From NCBI RefSeq assembly GCF_014651535.1, contig NZ_BMXB01000018.1, positions 1 to 64,000 of the forward strand: DNA of 64,000 nt, written 5' to 3'. The notes under the pieces were generated by a model. The model made no database searches. It worked only from the letters and a program-made list of their open reading frames with translations, and was not told the DNA's origin. A program made the translations under genes and the position numbers. Of this stretch, positions 54,901-64,000 are shown one piece after another; positions within the stretch are counted from its first letter, which is position 1, and each line of letters starts with the position of its first letter. Source of the stretch: Salinimicrobium marinum (GTDB taxonomy: Bacteria > Bacteroidota > Bacteroidia > Flavobacteriales > Flavobacteriaceae).

Positions 54901-55513
54901 TTGAGGGAATTCTTCTTTTTCCCTTTTCCTACTGGAAATCTTTACCATGCCTTTTGTTACACAATTTTTTTTTAAAAAAATTAAGAACGGAATGGCTACA
55001 GGTGAAAACAGGGTGGGAAATTCTGCCTAAACAAACGATTAAGATCGATCCCTTTCTTTCCTAAATTCAAAGCCAGACAAAACCACCTGGCAAAAATTTC
55101 TTAAATCTCTTTCTTATTCCCTGAAGCTGAATTTACCTGAATTCTCATAAAAATCTTTTAAAATTATTGAGGATCAGCTATTTTATGAATTCTTTTCTTA
55201 AATTTAATTAAAGTCATGAGAAGTAATTGTCTGGTATTCTGATTCTGTAAAAATAATTTTTTATTTCTTTTTTGAATTTCTGCTCCCCACGAGGATGTTT
55301 TTTCAGGCATTTTTTTGCTGCTCATGAAGCTTAAGAATTCAGCAAAAACAGAAGTAAACAGTAATCCGGAAGTATTTTTTCTTCTGAAGAATCTGTAGCC
55401 TTAAACAGTTTTATCGGGTGACGTTTCCCCGGATGCCTGGCAATTTATTCCGAATGGATGTGCCGTATTCAGAACTGCTACAAATATAAAGTCTGCTTTT
55501 AAAAAATAAATTC

Positions 55514-56038
55514 ATGATAGAAAAACCGCATCGACCCAATCAGGCAGCAGAAGCTGCTTTTTCCATTCAGAAACATAAAATTATCCTCACTATTAATGAG
55601 GTGGAACAGGAAATTAAGGTGGATGCCTGGACAACTGTTCTTGACCTGTTGCGGGAACACCTGCATTTAACCGGAACAAAAAAAGGCTGTGATCACGGGC
55701 AATGTGGCGCATGTACGGTTTTAATGGACGGTACCAGGATCAATTCCTGTCTTACCCTGGCGGTGATGCATGATGGTGCAGAGATCACAACGGTAGAAGG
55801 GCTGGCAAAAGGAGAGCAGCTTCACCCGGTTCAGGAAGCTTTTATAGAACAGGATGCTTTTCAATGCGGCTACTGTACCCCGGGACAAATATGTTCTGCC
55901 ATTGGGCTTATCAATGAAGGGAAAGCTAAAACTCCTGAAGACATTCGTGACCTCATGAGTGGGAATATTTGTCGCTGCGGAGCCTACAACAATATATTAA
56001 AAGTAGTGCAGGAAGCACTGGAAAGGGAAAGATCATGA
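55514..56038 (+). CDS. Molybdenum hydroxylase [2Fe-2S] subunit (PaoA-like)
   Basis: 174 aa. Two [2Fe-2S] clusters are visible: C59, C64, C67, C79 (plant-ferredoxin-like) and C118, C121, C153, C155. It transfers electrons from the Mo site to FAD. Unlike E. coli PaoA there is no Tat signal peptide, so the complex is probably cytoplasmic. The stop overlaps the FAD-subunit start by 4 nt (ATGA). Confidence 0.93.
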   Translation: MIEKPHRPNQAAEAAFSIQKHKIILTINEVEQEIKVDAWTTVLDLLREHLHLTGTKKGCDHGQCGACTVLMDGTRINSCLTLAVMHDGAEITTVEGLAKGEQLHPVQEAFIEQDAFQCGYCTPGQICSAIGLINEGKAKTPEDIRDLMSGNICRCGAYNNILKVVQEALERERS

Positions 56039-57024
56039 GACCATTTACATTCACCAAAGTCCGAAACTCAGCAGTTGCGGTAAAGGAGATTTCAGAAAAA
56101 GAAGAAGCAAAATTCATTGCCGGTGGAACAAATCTGCTGGATCTTATGAAGTTTGATGTTATGATTCCTAAAAACATTATTGATATTACCGGAATCGCTT
56201 TAAACTATATCAAAAATCTGGAAGATGGGGGCCTTCGTCTCGGAGCATTGGTCACTAATTCCGACACTGCTTATCATAAGGAGGTAGAGAATCGTTATCC
56301 TTTGCTTTCGCACGCAATCCTGGCCGGTGCTTCCCCTCAACTACGCAATAAGGCTACAGATGCCGGAAATTTACTTCAGCGAACCCGCTGTTATTATTTT
56401 TATGATCCTGCTACTCCCTGTAACAAACGGGAGCCGGGTAGCGGTTGCTCTGCCATTCACGGGTATAATCGCTGGCACGCCATTTTTGGAGCCAGTGAAA
56501 AATGTATTGCCACTCATCCTTCAGATATGTGTGTTGCGCTTGCAGCTCTGGAAGCCAAAGTAAATGTTACCGGACCAAATGGAGAGCGTAACATTCCTTT
56601 TGAAGATTTTCATCGTTTACCGGGGGATCATCCGGAAAAAGACACCAACCTTTCCAAAGATGAGATCATAACCTCTATAGACCTGCCCGCAAATGGTTTT
56701 GCAGAAAACTTTAGTTATATAAAAAACCGTGACAGGGCCTCTTATTCTTTTGCATTGGTATCTATTGCTGTTGGTCTCGAGATGAAGGGAAATAAAATAA
56801 AAGAAGCACGAATTGTTCTGGGTGGTGTGGCTCATAAACCCTGGAGAAATAAAGAAGCGGAAGCCTTTCTGAATAACAAGGAAGCCAACAGGGAAAATTT
56901 TGAGGCCGTGGCAGACGTCATTGTGCGCGAAGCAAAAGGATATGAATACAACAAATTTAAAATTGAACTGGCCCGGCGCTCTGTTGTCCGTGCTTTAATG
57001 CAGGCTGCTAAAATAGAGGAATAA
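56035..57024 (+). CDS. Molybdenum hydroxylase FAD subunit (PaoB-like)
   Basis: 329 aa from the ATG at 56035. The FAD-binding motif is AKFIAGGTNLLDLMK (about residues 23-37). Residues about 114-156 (LLQRTRCYYFYDPATPC ... GSGCSAIHGYNRW ... SEKCIATHPSDMC) contain an extra Cys-rich segment, as in PaoB and 4-hydroxybenzoyl-CoA reductase beta, where it holds an additional [4Fe-4S] cluster. The C-terminal CO-dehydrogenase-flavoprotein-like domain is complete. It is followed after 1 nt by the Mo subunit. Confidence 0.93.
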   Translation: MRPFTFTKVRNSAVAVKEISEKEEAKFIAGGTNLLDLMKFDVMIPKNIIDITGIALNYIKNLEDGGLRLGALVTNSDTAYHKEVENRYPLLSHAILAGASPQLRNKATDAGNLLQRTRCYYFYDPATPCNKREPGSGCSAIHGYNRWHAIFGASEKCIATHPSDMCVALAALEAKVNVTGPNGERNIPFEDFHRLPGDHPEKDTNLSKDEIITSIDLPANGFAENFSYIKNRDRASYSFALVSIAVGLEMKGNKIKEARIVLGGVAHKPWRNKEAEAFLNNKEANRENFEAVADVIVREAKGYEYNKFKIELARRSVVRALMQAAKIEE

Positions 57025-57025
57025 T

Positions 57026-59254
57026 ATGGCAACAAACTTTATAGGAAAACCAAAGAACCGGGTAGATGGCCGGGACAAAGTAACCGGAACTGCAAAATAT
57101 ACGGCAGAGTTCCACCGGCCGGGTCTGTTGCACGGGGTAGTTGTTTCTGGGACCATTGCAAAGGGCAGGATCAAAAATATCGATACTACTGCAGCCTTAA
57201 GATTAGAAGGGGTGGTAGAGGTTTTTACACATATAAACACTCCAAAGCAGGCATGGCTGGATCTTAGCTACAAAGATATGGATGCTCCTCCCGGGGAACC
57301 CTTTCGGCCTCTTCATAACGATAAAATTCAGTTCAACATGCAGCCGGTGGCACTGGTAGTGGCAGAGACTTTGGAGCTGGCACAGTACGCTGCCACTCTT
57401 GTAAAAGTAGAATATGAAGTTGAAGAACACCGCACCAAACTGGCAGATCACCTGGAGGACGCAATAGATGGAGATGGATTTCGGGCTGGTTTTGTACCCC
57501 CTAAATCTCAGGGTAATTTCAAAAAAGCCTTTTCAAATTCTGAAGTACAGCTGGACGTGGAATATTTTCATGGTGCAGAACATCATAACCCTATGGAAAT
57601 GCATGCTGCTACTGTTTTTTATGAGGAAGACGGTAGCCTTACCATTTATGATAAAACCCAGGGTGTAAAAAACAGTCAGCACTATATTTCCATGGTTTTT
57701 GGGCTCTCCAAAAAGAAGGTCAGGGTGCTTTCTCCGTTTGTAGGAGGGGCTTTTGGGTCGGCTTTGCGTCCGCAATATCAATTGTTCCTGGCTACTCTGG
57801 CCGCACTGGAACTAAAACGATCTGTAAAAGTAGAGCTTACGCGGCCTCAAATGTTTTCTTTTGGACATCGGCCAATCACTATTCAGAATTTAAAATTAGG
57901 AGCTTCGCCCGATGGAAAATTAAAAGCCATTAGCCATAAAGCGTTTTCAGAAACCTCCCGATTCGAAAAATATGTGGAAAATGTAGTTAACTGGGCTGCA
58001 AAATTATATGACTGTGATAATATTGAACAAGTATATAAACTGGTGCGGCTGGATATGTACACTCCCCTGGATATGAGAGCACCGGGTGGGGCTACCGGAG
58101 TTTATGCTCTGGAATCTGCCATGGATGAGCTTTCTTATAAGTTAAAGATGGATCCCATGGAGCTTCGGCTGAAAAATTATTCCGAAGAGGATAAGAGCGA
58201 AGGAAAGCCCTTTTCCACCAAAACTTTACGGGAATGCTTTCAGAAGGGCGCAGCAAAATTTGGCTGGGAAAAAAGGAATCCGCAACCGCGTTCTATGAAA
58301 AAAGGACATGATCTCATAGGATGGGGAATGGCCACCGGGGTGTGGGATGCCATGCAGGTGCCGGCAAGGGCAAAAGCCGAATTTTCGGCAGATGGAACTC
58401 TCACTGTGGGAAGTGCTACTGCAGATATTGGAACGGGTACTTATACTATAATGACCCAGATTGCTGCAGAAACTCTGGGACTTCCTTTGGAAAAAGTGAA
58501 GGCAAACCTTGGGGATTCAGATTTACCATTTGCTTTTATCGAAGGAGGATCCTCAACAGCAGCATCTGTAGGCTCGGCAGTTCAGAAAGTGTGTGAAAAA
58601 ATAGCTAAAAAACTGCTGAAAGAAGCCGGAAAAATTAAAGATTCCCCGTTCAAAGGAGCAAATCCTGAAGAAGTAATCTTCGCTGACGAAATGATCACTG
58701 ATAAAATAAATCCGTCGATAAGTATGTCTTTTGCTGAGATCATGGAATCAAGAGAGCTCGAAAAGATCAACAAGAAATATATGCTTTTGCCAAATATGCT
58801 GAAGCAAAATAAATATAGCCGGAATACGCATTCGGCCGTATTTGCAGAAGTAAAAGTAGATGAAGATCTGGGCACCATCAAAGTCAACAGGATAGTAAGC
58901 GCGATTGATGGCGGACGGATTTTAAATTTGAAAACAGCCCACAGCCAGATTCTGGGAGGAGTGGTTTGGGGAATTTCCATGGCAGTGCATGAAGATTCCT
59001 TTATGGACCATACTTTTGGGCGTTTCATTAACCATGATCTTTCAAAGTATCACATATCTGTGAATGCAGACATGCCTGAGATAGATGTTGTATTTGTGGA
59101 AGAGCCTGATATGGTAGTGAGTTCGGTGGGTGCCAAAGGGATTGGGGAAATTGGAATGGTAGGAGTGGCGGCAGCAATAGGAAATGCAGTTTTTCATGCC
59201 ACCGGAAAACGGGTAAGAAGTTTACCAATCACTCAGGAAAAAGCCATGACATAA
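57026..59254 (+). CDS. Molybdenum hydroxylase large Mo-pterin subunit (PaoC-like)
   Basis: 742 aa. N-terminal aldehyde-oxidase a/b hammerhead domain (RVDGRDKVTGTAKYTAEF), then Mo-cofactor domains with FVGGAFGSALRPQYQL, RAPGGATGVYALESAMDELSY and, near the C-terminus, GAKGIGEIGMVGVAAA holding the catalytic Glu. It oxidises aldehydes or heterocycles. No signal peptide. With 55514 and 56035 it makes a three-subunit cytoplasmic enzyme. A 202-nt gap then separates it from a second Mo enzyme. Confidence 0.94.
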   Translation: MATNFIGKPKNRVDGRDKVTGTAKYTAEFHRPGLLHGVVVSGTIAKGRIKNIDTTAALRLEGVVEVFTHINTPKQAWLDLSYKDMDAPPGEPFRPLHNDKIQFNMQPVALVVAETLELAQYAATLVKVEYEVEEHRTKLADHLEDAIDGDGFRAGFVPPKSQGNFKKAFSNSEVQLDVEYFHGAEHHNPMEMHAATVFYEEDGSLTIYDKTQGVKNSQHYISMVFGLSKKKVRVLSPFVGGAFGSALRPQYQLFLATLAALELKRSVKVELTRPQMFSFGHRPITIQNLKLGASPDGKLKAISHKAFSETSRFEKYVENVVNWAAKLYDCDNIEQVYKLVRLDMYTPLDMRAPGGATGVYALESAMDELSYKLKMDPMELRLKNYSEEDKSEGKPFSTKTLRECFQKGAAKFGWEKRNPQPRSMKKGHDLIGWGMATGVWDAMQVPARAKAEFSADGTLTVGSATADIGTGTYTIMTQIAAETLGLPLEKVKANLGDSDLPFAFIEGGSSTAASVGSAVQKVCEKIAKKLLKEAGKIKDSPFKGANPEEVIFADEMITDKINPSISMSFAEIMESRELEKINKKYMLLPNMLKQNKYSRNTHSAVFAEVKVDEDLGTIKVNRIVSAIDGGRILNLKTAHSQILGGVVWGISMAVHEDSFMDHTFGRFINHDLSKYHISVNADMPEIDVVFVEEPDMVVSSVGAKGIGEIGMVGVAAAIGNAVFHATGKRVRSLPITQEKAMT

Positions 59255-59456
59255 AATCTGCCGGGAATGGACATTTTTCAAAAAATGTTACAGCTTATAT
59301 TTTTTTTACTGAAGCAAAATGGTTAAGAACACATGCCGGAATTTTATCTTCAGGTTTTTACAATTTAATATTTCTGGCTGGATTTGAATTTTTTAGATCC
59401 TGCAGAGTTTAAATAAAATTAATTATTTTTAAACCTTATCCTTTAAATAACGAATC

Positions 59457-59918
59457 ATGCCGGAATATAATTTAAATGTAAATGGGCAGTCATTTACAGT
59501 GGAAGCAGCTGCAGATACTCCTGTTTTGTGGGTGTTACGGGATCATTTAAGACTCGTGGGAACAAAGTATGGCTGCGGAATTGGCCAATGTGGTGCCTGT
59601 ACGATCCACCTGGATGGGAAGGCACAGCGCAGCTGTCTTACGCCGGTATCATCGGTGGAAAACGCGAAAATTACCACCATTGAAGGCCTTTCTGAAGATG
59701 GTTCGCATCCGGTACAGGTAGCCTGGAAGGAAGCCGATGCACCTCAGTGCGGATATTGCCAGGCGGGCCAGATTATGACCGCTTCTTCATTTCTCAGGGA
59801 AAATCCGGCACCTTCCAATGAGGAAATTAGAAAGGCAATGCACGGAAATATTTGCCGGTGTGCCGCCTATAATCGCATCGAAAAGGCCGTTGCAATGGCT
59901 TCAGAAAAATTAACTTAA
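59457..59918 (+). CDS. Small [2Fe-2S] subunit of a second Mo hydroxylase (IorA-like)
   Basis: 153 aa. Ligands C40, C45, C48, C60 and C98, C101, C133, C135. It resembles the alpha subunit of isoquinoline 1-oxidoreductase, a type that receives no FAD subunit and passes electrons to a cytochrome or other acceptor. It begins the second unit of the cluster; no own signal peptide, so it is probably exported together with its Tat-bearing partner. Confidence 0.9.
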   Translation: MPEYNLNVNGQSFTVEAAADTPVLWVLRDHLRLVGTKYGCGIGQCGACTIHLDGKAQRSCLTPVSSVENAKITTIEGLSEDGSHPVQVAWKEADAPQCGYCQAGQIMTASSFLRENPAPSNEEIRKAMHGNICRCAAYNRIEKAVAMASEKLT

Positions 59919-59930
59919 ATCTTCATTCCA

Positions 59931-62099
59931 ATGGCTGTTAGATCCAATAATAAATTCAGTAGAAGGTCCTTTTTAAAAGTAACGGGGCTTGCCGGCGGCG
60001 GAGTGTTGATTGGTTTTAATCTTTTTTCGGCCTGTAAATCCGATACGGAGATGCCAAAAGACATCTCTGAGCTAAACTTCAATGACTTCAATGCTTATAT
60101 AAAAATAGCAGATAACGGAAAAGTAACCATCTTTTCGCCAAACCCTGAAATTGGCCAGGGCGTGAAAACTTCCATGCCCATGATCATCGCCGAAGAGCTG
60201 GATGTGGCCTGGGAAGATGTGTATGTACAGCAGGCACCGCTGGATACAGAAAAATATGTGCGCCAGGTAGCAGGTGGAAGTCAATCCATCAGGGCCAGCT
60301 GGGAACCGCTTCGCCAAACCGGAGCCAGTGCCCGCCAAATGTTGATCAATGCAGCAGCGGCAGGATGGGATGTGGATCCCGGGGAATGTACCACCAGTAA
60401 TGGTGTGATCACTGGGCCCGGCGGTAATAGAATTGGCTATGGGGAAGTGGTGAAAGATGCTGCAGGCCTCGAAGTTCCCGAGGAGGTTAGTTTGAAGGAT
60501 CCAAAGGATTTTAAGATCATAGGGAAGGATATCCGGAACGTGGATATTAATAAAATTATTACTGGAAAACCCTTATACGGGCTGGATTATTCTGAAGAAG
60601 GAATGCTCATTGCCTCTGTGCTAAGGCCGCCCGCTTTTGGGCAGGAACTGGCAGATTTTCAGAAGCTGGAGAATTTTGATGCCATTAAAAAAGATCATCC
60701 TGGAGTGGTGGATATCATTAGGTTTGAGAATAAAATAGCTGTTCTGGCCAAAGATACCTGGACGGCCATGAAAGCAAAGAAAACCCTGCAGGCAAACTGG
60801 CAATATGCAGGAAATCCTGAAAGTACAGAAGATCATGATGAGATCCTGCTTGGGTTACTTGATGGGAATGATTTCCAGAACATGAGAAAAGACGGGGATG
60901 TGGAAAAAGCATTTTCAGAAGCAGATGAGGTGCTGGAACGGACGTACGAATCTCCGTTTTTGCCCCACAATTGCATGGAACCTATGAATTTCTTTGCCAA
61001 TGTAACCGATGAAAAAATCCATCTGGTAGGCCCCATACAAACTCCCGAAGGAACTGCCAACCAGGTAGCGGAAAAATTGGGGCGGCCTCTGGAAGAGGTT
61101 CATCTTGAGATGACGCGAATGGGTGGTGGCTTCGGAAGAAGGCTTTATGGGGATTTTGTACTGGAAGCAGCAGAAATTTCCAGCCTGGCAAAAAAGCCGG
61201 TAAAAGTGGTTTACAGTCGGGAAGATGATATGACGGCGGGGGTGTACAGGCCCGCAATAAAATACAGGATCAAAGCAGCGGTGAAAGATGGAAAGCTTAC
61301 CGGTTACCACCTGAAGGAAGCGGCTGTCAATTCCAACATGTACAACCTTATTCCTAATTTCTTTCCGGCGGGAGCAGTTGAAAATTATCAGGTAGATGTG
61401 GCCAATTATCAAAGCAATATCACCACCGGGGCATGGCGTGCTCCCTATACCAATTTCCTTGCTTTTGCGGAACAAAGCTTTTTTGATGAACTGGCTGAGG
61501 TCATGCAGGTGGACAGGGTGCAGCTGCATCTCGATCTCCTGGAAAAAGTAAAAGGCAGTACCGATGATAGAATTCAGTATTCCCCCGAACGCATGCAAAA
61601 TGTCATCAAAACCGTCGTGGAAAAATCGGGGTTTAAGAATCAGCAGGAAGGGGTTTATAAAGGATTTTCAGCCTATTACTGCCATAATACGCACGTGGCC
61701 GAAGTTGCCGAAGTAGTACTGGAAAACGGACAACCGGTAACCAAAAAAGTAACCTGTGTGGTAGACTGCGGAATTGTAGTGAACCGACTCGGAGCGCTGA
61801 ACCAGATAGAAGGCGGAATTGTTGACGGAGTGGGACACGCTATGTACGGGGATTTGACCTTTACAGACGGCAAACCGGAATCTGATAATTTCCATAATTA
61901 TCAGTTGATCCGGATGATGCAGGCTCCGAAGGTGGAAACTCACTTTATTGAAAACAACCTTTCTCCAACAGGACTGGGGGAACCAACGCTGCCTGTTGCG
62001 GGAGGAGCGGTGGCAAATGCCATTAAAGCAGCAACGGGCCAAAGAATTTACAAGCAACCATTTATCAAACATCTTGATACGAAAGAGGTGATTGGTTAA
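59931..62099 (+). CDS. Tat-exported Mo-pterin subunit (IorB-like)
   Basis: 722 aa. Tat signal: SRRSFLK at residues 10-16, a hydrophobic stretch and SACKS near residue 37, so a Tat lipoprotein is possible. Two hammerhead/Mo domains follow; GQGVKTSMPMIIAEEL, MGGGFGRRLYGDF, TGAWRAPYTNFLAFAEQSF and the C-terminal GLGEPTLPVAGGAVANAI (catalytic Glu). It acts outside the cytoplasm, with the small [2Fe-2S] protein as partner (12-nt gap). Substrate unknown, probably an aldehyde or N-heterocycle. Confidence 0.93.
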   Translation: MAVRSNNKFSRRSFLKVTGLAGGGVLIGFNLFSACKSDTEMPKDISELNFNDFNAYIKIADNGKVTIFSPNPEIGQGVKTSMPMIIAEELDVAWEDVYVQQAPLDTEKYVRQVAGGSQSIRASWEPLRQTGASARQMLINAAAAGWDVDPGECTTSNGVITGPGGNRIGYGEVVKDAAGLEVPEEVSLKDPKDFKIIGKDIRNVDINKIITGKPLYGLDYSEEGMLIASVLRPPAFGQELADFQKLENFDAIKKDHPGVVDIIRFENKIAVLAKDTWTAMKAKKTLQANWQYAGNPESTEDHDEILLGLLDGNDFQNMRKDGDVEKAFSEADEVLERTYESPFLPHNCMEPMNFFANVTDEKIHLVGPIQTPEGTANQVAEKLGRPLEEVHLEMTRMGGGFGRRLYGDFVLEAAEISSLAKKPVKVVYSREDDMTAGVYRPAIKYRIKAAVKDGKLTGYHLKEAAVNSNMYNLIPNFFPAGAVENYQVDVANYQSNITTGAWRAPYTNFLAFAEQSFFDELAEVMQVDRVQLHLDLLEKVKGSTDDRIQYSPERMQNVIKTVVEKSGFKNQQEGVYKGFSAYYCHNTHVAEVAEVVLENGQPVTKKVTCVVDCGIVVNRLGALNQIEGGIVDGVGHAMYGDLTFTDGKPESDNFHNYQLIRMMQAPKVETHFIENNLSPTGLGEPTLPVAGGAVANAIKAATGQRIYKQPFIKHLDTKEVIG

Positions 62100-62133
62100 G
62101 TCTTTTTTTAATCAATCCAGAGGAAGAGCAATT

Positions 62134-63153
62134 ATGACGCACGAGTTTAAAAAGATCATTGAAAGTGGTGTCCGGAACAGGGAAAAAGGGATCAAAAGCG
62201 TGCTGGCAACGGTGGTGGCCTTGGATGGTTCTTCTTATAGAAAACCGGGGGTGCGAATGTTGCTGGGAGAAGATGGCAGCATGACAGGAGCCGTAAGTGG
62301 CGGCTGTGTTGAAAAAGAAGTTTTGCTACAGGCTCAAATGGTGTTTCAGAACAACCAGGCGAAAATGATGACCTACGACGGGCGTTACCGGTTGGGGTGT
62401 GAGGGTATTCTCTATATTTTACTGGAACCTTTTGCCGTCACGGGAGATCTTCAGGAAATTTTTTCCTCCACTTTCAGGGAAAGAAAATCTTTTGTTCTGG
62501 AGTCGTTTTTTAAAAAGGAAGATTTCCAGTCTGTAGAAATGGGATCTTTGGTTCATTTTGGAAACGGGAAAACAAGCGCGTTTTCTGATGTTTTTCAGCT
62601 AAAGGACCTAGAGAACTTTTTAGTTTTTGAACAGGAAATGAAGCCGCCTTTTAAAATGATCATTATAGGATCTGAACATGATGCCGTGCAAATGTGTTCG
62701 GCTGCCGCCCTAATGGGCTGGGAAGTGCAGGTCATTGCCTCCCCAAAAGATCCGCGTAGCATAGAGAATTTTCCGGGGGCTGGGGAAGTGCTGCATTTAA
62801 CCCCTGAGGAAACAACGATGCTTGCCGTAGACGAAGAAACGGCCGTCATTTTAATGAACCATAATTACGCCAGAGACCTTCAATTTCTTTTGGCGATAAA
62901 GGATAAGAGTCCGGTGTATATTGGGTTGCTTGGTGCTGTAAAGCGCCGGGAACAGCTTTTCAATGAGTTGATCGAATTTCATCCGGAGATTGATTATACG
63001 TTTCTGGATAAGATCCACGGGCCCGCAGGTCTTGATATTGGAGCTATCACCCCGCAGGAAATTGCTGTTTCCATTTTGTCTGAGATCCTTACAGTACTAC
63101 GAAAAAAAGATGCCGTATTTCTGAAGAACAAACAGGATAAAATCCATAATTAA
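62134..63153 (+). CDS. XdhC/CoxI-family Mo-cofactor maturation protein
   Basis: 339 aa. The start is ATG at 62134, preceded by a purine-rich stretch; upstream in-frame codons overlap the Mo subunit. XdhC N-terminal part: ATVVALDGSSYRKPGVRML and TGAVSGGCVEKEVL. The C-terminal Rossmann-like domain has KMIIIGSEHDAVQM. It binds and sulfurates the Mo cofactor before insertion into XDH-family enzymes, so it may serve both enzymes of this cluster. Six nt then precede the next start. Confidence 0.92.
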   Translation: MTHEFKKIIESGVRNREKGIKSVLATVVALDGSSYRKPGVRMLLGEDGSMTGAVSGGCVEKEVLLQAQMVFQNNQAKMMTYDGRYRLGCEGILYILLEPFAVTGDLQEIFSSTFRERKSFVLESFFKKEDFQSVEMGSLVHFGNGKTSAFSDVFQLKDLENFLVFEQEMKPPFKMIIIGSEHDAVQMCSAAALMGWEVQVIASPKDPRSIENFPGAGEVLHLTPEETTMLAVDEETAVILMNHNYARDLQFLLAIKDKSPVYIGLLGAVKRREQLFNELIEFHPEIDYTFLDKIHGPAGLDIGAITPQEIAVSILSEILTVLRKKDAVFLKNKQDKIHN

Positions 63154-63159
63154 GATCAG

Positions 63160-63750
63160 TTGAAAAGAATAGCTGTTATTATTGTTGCTGCTGGCGCTTC
63201 CAGCCGAATGAAAAGACCCAAGCAGCTGTTGCCTTTTCGTGAAACTACCTTATTGGGCCATACCATCGAACAGGCAGAAGCTTCGCAGGCAGCGGAGGTT
63301 TTTGTGGTTTTGGGGGCCAATGCTCAAAGGATCAAAACTAACCTCAGCTTTCCGGATCTTACTTTTGTGGAAAATAAACAATGGGAGGAGGGCATCGGCG
63401 CCTCAATTAGCACCGGAGTAAAATATATAGCTAAAAAAAAGGATTTTGATGCAGTACTTTTAATGCTGGGAGATCAGCCATTGATCGATTCTGTTTTTCT
63501 GGATCAAATGATCGGAGAATTCAGTAAAGATCCTTCTAAGATGGTTGCCACAAAATATCCTGAATCCAAAGGCGTACCGGCGCTGTTTCCGAAGAAATTT
63601 TTTCCGAAGTTATTGCTTCTGAAAGGTGACACGGGAGCTAAATCCCTGCTAAATGACGGCAGTTCACTGGTGACTGTAATAGATGCCGGCAGAAAAATTC
63701 TCGATATTGATACTCCCGAAGATTATCTTAGGATCGATGATATTTTATAA
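63160..63750 (+). CDS. MocA/MobA-like molybdopterin nucleotidyltransferase
   Basis: 196 aa, starting at TTG (63160). The usual N-terminus begins IAVIIVAAGASSRMKRPKQLLPF, so the TTG is the right start. The nucleotide-binding signature AAGxSxRM and LMLGDQPLI are typical. In E. coli MocA attaches CMP to form the cofactor (molybdopterin cytosine dinucleotide) used by the PaoABC type; this role fits the cluster. Cytoplasmic. Confidence 0.9.
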   Translation: MKRIAVIIVAAGASSRMKRPKQLLPFRETTLLGHTIEQAEASQAAEVFVVLGANAQRIKTNLSFPDLTFVENKQWEEGIGASISTGVKYIAKKKDFDAVLLMLGDQPLIDSVFLDQMIGEFSKDPSKMVATKYPESKGVPALFPKKFFPKLLLLKGDTGAKSLLNDGSSLVTVIDAGRKILDIDTPEDYLRIDDIL

Positions 63751-63873
63751 AGTTGACTTTTCGAAAAGCCTGTTAAAGTAAACTCAAACTTGCTGCGCAG
63801 GGAAGTCTTTATATTCAAAATTGGTAAATTAATGTTTTGTACACCGGGGGATATTTTCTTTAAATATTACATT

Positions 63874-64000
63874 ATGGAGCCACAAAAAATTTATTTCGAA
63901 GACGATGGTAAGATTCCTAATAATACATTGCCATTGCTCCTCTACAAAAATGCCTTTGAAGCAAGGGGAGAGGCGGGTGCAGCCTGGCTGGAACAGCGTT
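63874..64000 (+). CDS. Cupin-family protein, partial (cut by window end)
   Basis: Starts at the ATG at 63874. The available 42 residues open MEPQKIYFEDDGKIPNN and continue NAFEARGEAGAAWLEQR, as in YjlB-type cupins. The catalytic or binding residues lie beyond the window. Its position 123 nt after the nucleotidyltransferase gene suggests a separate transcription unit. Confidence 0.6.
   Translation, partial: MEPQKIYFEDDGKIPNNTLPLLLYKNAFEARGEAGAAWLEQR

Noticed and set aside
54664-54948. 94-aa minus-strand frame
   Set aside because: Low-complexity composition (Lys, Asn, Phe, Leu) and no recognisable domain; it spans the terminator hairpin.
1-64000. CRISPR arrays, rRNA operons and insertion sequences
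   Set aside because: No regularly spaced repeats, no rRNA-like blocks and no transposase frames were seen.

Overview
The window looks like a chromosomal segment of a member of the Flavobacteriaceae (Bacteroidota), probably marine or environmental. Supporting signs are the AT-rich intergenic DNA, TTTG-N19-21-TAnnTTTG promoters (clearest before the tRNA and trxA), a SusC/SusD pair, DUF5916, DUF2914 and DUF2652 proteins, a histone-H1-like small basic protein, and a DNA polymerase III alpha carrying its own N-terminal proofreading exonuclease. Genus was not determined.

Layout. (1) 0-10 kb: housekeeping genes dnaE, trxA and a DUF58 gene, then tRNA-Asp(GTC) with a tyrosine integrase behind it that is broken by an in-frame TAG, an H1-like gene, and a LytTR regulator/LytS-like kinase pair with a (CTT)10 microsatellite in its leader. 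(2) 10.6-17 kb: exported proteins, including a TonB C-terminal-domain protein, a DUF5916 outer-membrane protein and a lipoprotein. (3) 17.3-29.2 kb: a WYL-domain regulator, two paralogous undescribed ~120-aa proteins, an AAA+ ATPase, a TPR kinase/NarL regulator pair and a cyclic-phosphate-processing receiver (cREC) protein, followed by unrelated genes and decayed fragments. Four transcription units here share a palindrome of the form GCGnCA-N5-TGTCGY located 33-42 nt before the start codon. I read this as one WYL-controlled regulon, possibly an RNA-damage or defence response, and it is the best candidate for an undescribed system.

(4) 30.2-49.9 kb: a polysaccharide utilization locus (PUL) for an arabinose-containing glycan. 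It has a Nudix-type AraR-like regulator, SusC, SusD, seven GH43-type beta-propellers, two clan GH-A hydrolases, a sialidase-fold protein with a CBM9-like tail, and an aldose 1-epimerase. The locus is bracketed by a 39-bp direct repeat with one mismatch, and the left copy covers the 3' end of the DUF2652 gene, which suggests a mobile or inserted island. (5) 50-54.4 kb: convergent GH92 and GH43 genes and a spermidine-synthase-like methyltransferase. (6) 54.4-64 kb: a gap with a possible small RNA, then a molybdenum hydroxylase cluster. It contains a cytoplasmic three-subunit PaoABC-like enzyme, a Tat-exported two-subunit IorAB-like enzyme, XdhC, a MocA-like nucleotidyltransferase and the start of a cupin gene.

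The PUL would import oligosaccharides through SusCD after surface trimming and debranch them in the periplasm; no arabinose catabolic genes lie in the window. In the molybdenum cluster XdhC and the MocA-like protein probably mature the cofactor for both enzymes. All family calls are from reading motifs; no database search was run.
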